Source of the DNA: Vitis vinifera
Taxonomy: Eukaryota > Streptophyta > Magnoliopsida > Vitales > Vitaceae
DNA: 64,000 bases
Direction: 5' to 3'
Assembly (NCBI RefSeq): GCF_030704535.1
Contig: NC_081818.1
Coordinates: 6,024,501-6,088,500 of the forward strand
Made by a program: the position numbers and the translations under genes. The notes under the pieces are model-generated. The model saw nothing but the letters and a program-made list of their open reading frames with translations, searched no databases and was not told where the DNA came from. Shown piece by piece: positions 56,871-64,000 of the stretch (within the stretch, counting starts at the first letter, position 1; each line of letters begins with the position of its first letter).

Positions 56871-58138
56871 AGCACGTCTTGGTAAAAAAAATTAATATTT
56901 TTAAAAAATCATTATAGAATTCAAATTCCCATTTTTCGTAAATTTCACAATATCCCGAAAGTAGAATATCAATAAATTTATTTTTTTATTTTTTATTTTT
57001 TTAAATTCTTTCTTCATGCAAGTTGCAACCCATCATTTTCAGAGTATGCTACTGAATCAATTGTAATGCTTTGATTGGCTGATTCCCTCCCACACAGAAA
57101 AACACATATAAAAAATAATTTGAGTGGGAGAGAATGAAAATTGTTAATCCGATTCAACAAAAATCCATTATGAAATGCCACGATGTTGACAATTATGAAA
57201 CTGACTGGCGAGAAATACCTCCATAAACGCCAAGGAACAACTGCACAGGAAGAACAACATTGGGGACCGTTCCATAATCATTTTTCTGAAAAACAATTCT
57301 CAGTCTTGTACTGCTTTCTGCTTGAGAAGTCTGCATAGTTTTTTCTTTGCAAGAATGGGTACTGGAAATCTCTCAATATTTGGTGTTAGTTCTACAATCT
57401 TGCATCCTGTTTGGTTCTTGATTTATAGTATTATCTCAAATAATAGCGATTTGCTAAGGTGGGTGCTTGAGATTTTCCATTTTTTGCTGTTAGTACCTGA
57501 AATTTATTTATTTCCAAATAATTATGGTGTTTGATTCTTAGCCTTTCCTGCTGATTCTGCTGGGGTTTTTATTTTTAATATTTTTTTTTTATATTTTTTA
57601 TTCTTTGTCATATGATAGCTATTGTTAGTAATTCAATTATTTTATTTTAATCTTTTAATTGTTTTGAAAATTTGGATTTTTGAATTGTTTGTGAAGTTGG
57701 GTGTTTGAAATTTTAGCTGTACTTTCTTCAAAATCAGATTTTTCATACAGATTAGTCACGATACCTAGAAAATTTCAGTTCCTCCAGGGAGAATCTTTCT
57801 TCTCAATCGGATATTTAGTGTTCTTGTCTGTCATCCAATATACAAGCGGCATTTGTCCCTCTAGATTTACATGTACATCATGAAATTGTTTTCGAAGTAT
57901 GAATCTGTTTTCTTCAGACTGTATTTGTTTATTCACCATATTTGTGATGAATATATTCCCTAGCATATGAAGAGCAATGTTTAAAAGGAGCCAGCCTCAT
58001 TCAATTTTAATTATCTTTATTCATTTCCAAGGGATTGGGGATGTCCAAATTTCAAGAGAAAATCAATTTTTTCTTTTGCCTTTTTTCCCTGATGTGTGTC
58101 CACTTCTTTATCATCTTGTAGTGATTTGAAAAGGTAAC

Positions 58139-61100
58139 ATGGAAGAGAAGTGTGCAATTGCAAAAGATGTTACTGAAGTAAGTTGTCATTATTTAAAAGT
58201 TGCTATGGTTTTCATGTTTCCTTTTATTCTCAAATGTATCTTCCTTGCTTTTGCAATGTACAGCTAATAGGGAATACCCCAATGGTATATCTGAACAATG
58301 TAGTGGATGGTTGTGTAGCCCGTATTGCTGCTAAGCTAGAGGTGATGGAACCCTACTCAAGTGTTAAAGACAGGTCTTCGTTTTGGTTCCCTGGACTTAA
58401 TTTTCTTGTATTAGTATTTCATAGATGACGTGTTGCGATGATGAAAATACTGTGTTTATTTGAGTATTTTATCTTTAAGTTCTCTGCACATTTCAAATCT
58501 TTGACATGCAGGATTGGGTATAGCATGATCAGTGATGCAGAAGAGAAGGGCCTGATTACCCCAGGGAAGGTTAGTAATTGAATTAATCCTTGTATCTGGA
58601 AATGTTTTGGTAAGTTTTTTTGGTACACTGTTATATGCCTTTTATGACTCCGTCAACTTCAAAAGTAACATTTTCTCAATGACTGGACCAAGCCAGTCAG
58701 TTGTGCGAATATTTCTTCACCATCTGACTTGATCTAGTACCATTCGAACCATCAAATCACAGGCCATCATTTTTGGGGTTCCTTATAACATCTGCCACTA
58801 AAAAGGAATGACTCCTTGCTTTTGGTGCATTCCTCGGTATTCTTTGCACATGAGTTAGCTTAGATGACTTCCCCATCCTCAGTTGGCAATAAATTCGTAG
58901 GTGATAATTATATACTTCTAGGTTCAAACAGGGCTATAGCATTCATGGATCTAGTGCACAGCTTCAATGATCAAATCAGGGTATTGTCTCCCAAGAGAAA
59001 CCACTTTTCTTTTTTCTCTCTTGGGCAGTTTTCATTCCTATAGTTCAAATTATGGAGATTGATATTGCTCTTGGTTCTGAAATGTTTAAATGTTGGTGGA
59101 TGTAGACTGTTCTTATTGAGGTTACCAGTGGCAATACTGGCATTGGGTTGGCATTCATTGCAGCAGCTAAGGGTTACAAACTTATCTTTGTCATGCCGAG
59201 TGTAGCGACTCTTGAGAAAAAAATGGTCCTCCTGGCTTTTGGAGCAGAGCTGCATCTCATAGATATGGCCAAAGGCGTTCAGGCGCTTTTTGATAAAGCT
59301 GACGAGATACTGCAAAACACACCCAATGGTTATTTTCTTAACCAATTTGAAAATCCTGCCAACCCAAAGGTATATTCTGGACCAGTATCAGTTAATGCAG
59401 ATGAATGGTCAGAAAGACTTTCTGACAAATTTATTGCTGTTTGTGTAGATTCATTATGAGACCACAGGACCAGAGGTTTGGAAAGGCACAGGAGGAAAAG
59501 TTGATATCCTGGTTGCAGGAATAGGGACTGGGGGTACAATTACTGGTGCAGGGCAGTTCCTCAAGGAGAAAAACCCCGAGATTAAGGTTATCATGTCTCT
59601 GTGTGTGTGAGAGAGGGTGGAGACTGAGAGGAGCAAATGTTTTTCAGTTTTGATATTTTTGGTTGGTTTTCTTTTGTTCGCATTTAGGTTTATGGTGTAG
59701 AACCAGCTGAAAGTGCAGTTCTTAATGGAGGAAAGCCTGGTTAGTACAATGTCTCATACACCTTATTCACTTGGTTCTTGCCTTGGCACCATCACATTCT
59801 TTCATGTTTCTGGATATCTATCTTAATTTCAATTTTAATTTAATTTTATCTAAATTTTTTTGGATGGATGTTGCATTCAATACAAAGTTGCCAAGTCTCC
59901 TGCTTTTGAAAAATATCAGCCCTTAGTGGCACCAAGTACAATCTTATTATTTATTAGTAATCGGACATAATAACTAATTAAAAATAAGCTATCATAAGAA
60001 ATAACTTTTTAAGACACTTGTTTCAAAGAAATATAAAACCTAAAATGATTTTAATTAAGTGAATATGTTGTTATCATGATGTTTTACTTGGAGGTGTCAA
60101 GTGATTTCACAAAGCTGATGTTACTAGTAAATTACAAGGAGAGTTTGAGAAAGTTCCAAGTTTTGCTGCATGTTTAAATGTTGTCATGGCTAGAATGCTT
60201 ATTGTTGAGGCCCAACGATGCTATCAACAACAAACAAGAACTCAATTTTTACACATTCTTGTGTATGAATAGTAGGGGCTGGAAAATGAACAATGTACTT
60301 ATCCGCTTGAGCTTATCTCTTTAAGTAGTTTGTTAAGTAAGTTAAATGGGCCAAGCTTACAATTAGGTGAAGTAGCATGGTGCTTGGTTTAATTAGCTAC
60401 CCCCATCCCACCAAAAGAAAAAAGAAAAAAGCATCCAAGACTATATTAGTATAAATGTGGTTCAAAATGACTAGAATTGAGTAATTTTATGGTATATTTA
60501 GATCGTTATTGAACAGTTCATTTGCTATTTACCCTAGAAAAAACATGAATTTAATTTTTTTCTTTTATTTTCATTTTTTAGGGTGGGGGGCAGTGGGGGG
60601 AGGTGGTATGGGTGGTGCGAAGATTCTGAGTCTAGGATCTTCAATTAAAATGCATTAGTGATACTAAGGATCCTCACTCAGCTCACAAATAACCTTGAGC
60701 TTGGTCCAACTCAAGCTCAATCCCAACATTGAACAATGAGCAATACTTAACTGGATTTGGGTCATTATAAATCCCCATCCCAACCTCTCCACCAAAAGAC
60801 AGAAAAAGAAAAAAAACAAAAAACAAAAAATAAAAAATAAAAAAAAAGAAAGAAAGAAAAGAAAAGAAAAGAAAAGAACTACCAACCCAATAGTCTATGC
60901 ATCTGCTGGGACATGCTTTTGAGTGATCGTTCTTTGAGGTTCTCTATTTTGATGATTTTTTTGGTCAACTGTTTTGTTCTACCTGATTAGCAAAATTACC
61001 GTCATAAAATTTCCTTTTGATTGATTTCTCAAGTTTCTTGATCTTCCTGTCTCTTTGTATAATATAACATTTTATTAAAGAGAAAAAAAGAAAATTTCAA

Positions 61101-62956
61101 ATTTCCTTCTTTCAATGCTACCGTTACTTTTTTACTGCAACTCAGCAGTGAAAATCATGATTCTGAATTTAGTTTCATGTTAGCCTTCTAGAAGATCGCT
61201 ATTTTCAATTACTGACAATTTTGATATGGATGTATGTGTTGCATGTGATTGGTCTCAAAGGTTCACATCAGATCCAAGGAATTGGTGCGGGTATCATCCC
61301 TAAAATTTTGGATACTGAACTTCTTGATGAAGTTATTCAAGTAAGTCATATTATCTTTTTTCTCACACATTTTCTTTTAATCAAGGACTGGCATTGTCTG
61401 CTTGTGCTATAGTTCTACAAAGTAAGTTATAAAAACAACATTGTAATTGAAAATGTAAACCAAGGAAAACAGCTCTTGTATGCTAGTTGTTCATTATCAC
61501 CGAATCCTACTATCAATATATGTTAGGGCATCTGCTGATTTCTTTTTCTTTTTTTTTTACTTTCATTTCCTTTTCATGGTTGCTTGACATTTGTGGTTTG
61601 AAATGTATACACATACCAGTTGTATAAGGAACAAAGTGCCCGCATGTTCATTCAAGCAAACAATGCCTTTTGAACAGGTTGAAGAAAGGTTGAACCTGCA
61701 TTGTGCTAGAAAGCTTGTGGTTATGTGATAAATAGCATATGGGAAACAGTGAGGGGGATGAGAATGGAACCTGTACTGTGAACAAAATTGAACATGGGAA
61801 AAATTGATATGGGGAAAAAGTCGTAAGTTGAATAGTAGGCTTAAAGAGAAACCTAATGGGACTACGAGAGTGTGTAAAGGTAGCTATGAAATATTAAGAG
61901 GGCATATGGAGAACTTGAAATATGGAAGGGTTTTATCCATTGTAAAGATAACTTGTACTTATATGCTAAAGGTGGATGAGCTTGTGATCATCATGGAGAG
62001 TAACCTGAAATGGACAAAAGGAACTTTACCCTTTTTTCATGTCTTCCTGTGTAGTATGCACAAAAACAGAACTGTAACCTCTAGTTATGGCTTCCTGTAA
62101 ACCAGGTCCAAAATATCGGGCTTGGCCATATGGATACACAGGAGAGATTAATATTACTAAACAATGTGAAGCAGGATTCTTCTACTTGCAGGGCATCTTA
62201 TAAAGAGAAGTTCAAATTTGAGTGACAATAGCATACCAAAAGTATACACTGAATTTATTTGTGCTTGTTTAAGGACATGCAGATGAGACCATTATTTCAG
62301 TATGCTTGTTTGCATCTCCGCTTTGGCAGTATGCATGATTGAACTGCCAAAACAGGTGTGCATGGATGTCTGCTATTAACTGCTGATGTTTGTTGAACTT
62401 TTCAGATTTCAAGTGATGAGGCCATTGAAACTGCTAGGCTTCTTGCATTAAAAGAAGGTTTGCTGGTATGTCAACAATAGGGTCTCTTTCAATGAACTGT
62501 TGGCATCTTAAATACTCCATTTGATGGTACAGCATGTTGCTTTAAACCTGTGAGAAGTTTGCCTCTATTACATAATTTTCGGATTCTTTTTTGCAGGTAG
62601 GGATATCATCTGGTGCTGCTGCTGCTGCTGCAATAAAGCTAGCAAAGAGACCAGGAAATGCAGGCAAACTCATCACGGTGTGTAGTGGGCTTTACTATTT
62701 AGAGTACTATCAATATAGGATTTGATTTATTTTACCCTAATCTCCAGATTGGTATTTCTTCTGTTTTTGTCATTGCTCCACCCTAACTCAATTCATCCAA
62801 ATATTTATGATTTTCTTTCCAATCTGACTCCATTAGCCTTTGTCATCTACTTTCGTTACTGTGCAGGTGATTTTCCCCAGCTTTGGAGAGCGTTATCTAT
62901 CTTCAGTACTCTTTAATTCCATAAGGGTTGAGGCTGAAAACATGAAGTTTGATTGA
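58139..62956 (+). CDS. cysteine synthase, O-acetylserine (thiol)lyase family, cytosolic type
   Basis: There are ten exons: 58139-58177, 58264-58373, 58512-58569, 59106-59369, 59449-59586, 59688-59739, 61261-61340, 62406-62465, 62597-62677 and 62867-62956. They sum to 972 nt, 323 residues plus stop, all in frame. The enzyme uses pyridoxal phosphate to join O-acetylserine and sulfide into cysteine; some relatives (DES1, CYSD) act mainly on cysteine itself. Key sites are present: Lys48 in SSVKDR (Schiff base), the substrate loop TSGNTG (76-81), the phosphate loop GTGGT (183-187), and SSGAAAA with Ser272 near the pyridine nitrogen. There is no transit peptide, so it is cytosolic. The stretch 96-113 ([18 protein letters not shown]) is unlike the usual LTMPASMSLERRVLLRA, and Val75 replaces the common Pro or Ala. 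It may be a CYSD-like or divergent isoform; cysteine synthase activity is not certain. Confidence 0.93.
60841..60878. repeat. A-rich purine microsatellite in OAS-TL intron 6
   Basis: AAAGA/AAAAG units follow an A-rich run at about 60800-60850. Intron 6 (59740-61260, 1521 bp) is otherwise unremarkable. Confidence 0.7.
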
Positions 62957-64000
62957 GTTTTTACCTGGTCTGGGAGGAGCCTTGTTTCATTAGCCTTTTC
63001 CTTCATTTATCATTTGGTTTTAATTACACCAGAAATCTAATGATCTTTGTATTCCACTGTGGACTAGTCAAACGTTGAATTAATTTACTTGTAGTGATGA
63101 AGTTTCAGAATAATGAAATTCATAGCCCTTATCTTTCCAGAGCCTTTGCTATGGAGCATGCTTCAATACACCAGAGAACTAAATAATTCCGATCAGTAAG
63201 TTCTTTCTTATATAAAATGAGTGTAGTATTGTAGTTGAAAAAACAACCGTGTTTGGAGTTGAAATTTGATTTAGGATATGTGAGAAGACATCTTAAAGGG
63301 TGTTATGCTAGGGCTCAGCGTATCCTTCCAGACCTTAATTTTAGCATACCTCACTTTCCTTATAAATGAAATTTATTATGTAAAGGGTTCGTCATATTTC
63401 TTGTATTTCGCTAGTGCTTAGTACTTTTACCTATTTGATGTTATTTTGCAAGACTTCCAGTCCTCCTTACCATTTTTTTTTTGTTCAATGACTTCTTGGC
63501 TTCTTCTCAATAGATAAATAATCATTTTATTTTGGTATCACAAATAGTTTTCGAATGGATGATCATGATCATTTGATCCAAATGATGTTTAATTTCATTA
63601 ATTAATGATACACATATATAGTGAATGAAAATTGTTGGTGTTGAACTTCTTTCAATTTATGATTTTGTTCTAATGAACTTTCCTAGTAATTGGGTTTGAT
63701 TCAATAATTTTATCCTTTTCTTTTGATCTTCAGTGTGTATAATCTATAACCTATAGAATTAGGAGGAACACTGAGTCCATGTTTTCATTAAGAAGCATGA
63801 CTATTATTTCTTTCTTCACAATATGTGCTACAAACATTGTGGTCAATTTTACCTCGATTTATATTTCCCCCTTTTGTTTTTATCATCTTCATTTTTTTAG
63901 GTACACTAGATTTGATTTATACTTCCCTTCATTTGAGATGAATTACATATGTTACATAAGAGAAATTGTTAATGGTGTTTCCTTCATTTGGAAGGGTTTC
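62957..64000. other. OAS-TL 3' region and downstream sequence
   Basis: The first 150-200 bp after the stop at 62954-62956 are probably the 3' untranslated region; an AATAATGAAA stretch near 63110 could serve as a poly(A) signal. After that I see only AT-rich sequence with no coding support up to the window edge. Confidence 0.45.

Larger units (their letters stand above)
51481..58138. other. 6.6-kb AT-rich spacer with MITEs; includes OAS-TL leader
   Basis: No supported gene lies here. From 51690 to 52440 the sequence is low-complexity A/T with an ATT microsatellite at 52415-52441. Regions 52500-53620 and 54020-55060 show only unassigned short open frames. MITEs are listed separately. The 5' untranslated region of the cysteine synthase gene, probably with an intron, should lie between about 57200 and 58138; I cannot fix its borders. 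Confidence 0.5.

Noticed and set aside
59106-59459. Reading through after the fourth cysteine synthase exon
   Set aside because: The frame continues past 59369 by chance for 30 codons, but the family pattern (NPANPK followed by IHYETTGPE) requires the splice from 59369 to 59449, which is GT-AG and in phase.

Overview
This is a plant nuclear window. The genes have GT-AG introns, long AT-rich non-coding stretches, and abundant degenerate LINE, Copia, hAT and Tourist-like elements. Protein style and the kinds of repeats (TIR-NBS-LRR fragments, LINE families) look like a woody eudicot and, from recall, most like grapevine (Vitis). The species is an inference. I rebuilt seven protein-coding genes exon by exon; in every multi-exon gene the reading frame closes exactly across all exons.

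Layout. Positions 1-7084 hold LTR-like debris, a long fold-back repeat, two tandem intronless GNAT acetyltransferase genes (+) and a broken Copia retrotransposon (-) between them. Positions 7085-28934 are one 13-exon gene (-) for an EDR1-type Raf-like MAPKKK of 984 residues. Its 8.3-kb intron 7 has collected a LINE, two families of tandem repeats (163 and 169 bp), a solo LTR with a hAT element inside it, and a MITE. Positions 28935-34768 are AT-rich and MITE-rich without genes. An intronless glyoxal oxidase gene (-) lies at 34769-36403.

A four-exon TSR2-like ribosome-biogenesis gene (-) spans 39397-47758. Its 5.4-kb intron 3 carries a 2.26-kb terminal-inverted-repeat element with a captured piece of a disease-resistance LRR gene. 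A second hAT element lies at 47996-50090. A three-exon seed maturation (SMP/LEA) gene (+) follows at 50514-51480, with ABRE and RY motifs in its promoter. After 6.6 kb of MITE-rich spacer, a ten-exon cysteine synthase (OAS-TL) gene (+) occupies 58139-62956.

The genes do not form one pathway; this is ordinary plant gene order. EDR1 and glyoxal oxidase are neighbours on the same strand, and both have reported links to powdery mildew responses, which may be coincidence. I found no undescribed enzyme system. The most unusual structures are the composite element in the TSR2 intron, the fold-back at 1274-1692, the layered insertions in EDR1 intron 7, and two hAT elements that share an internal segment but have different ends.
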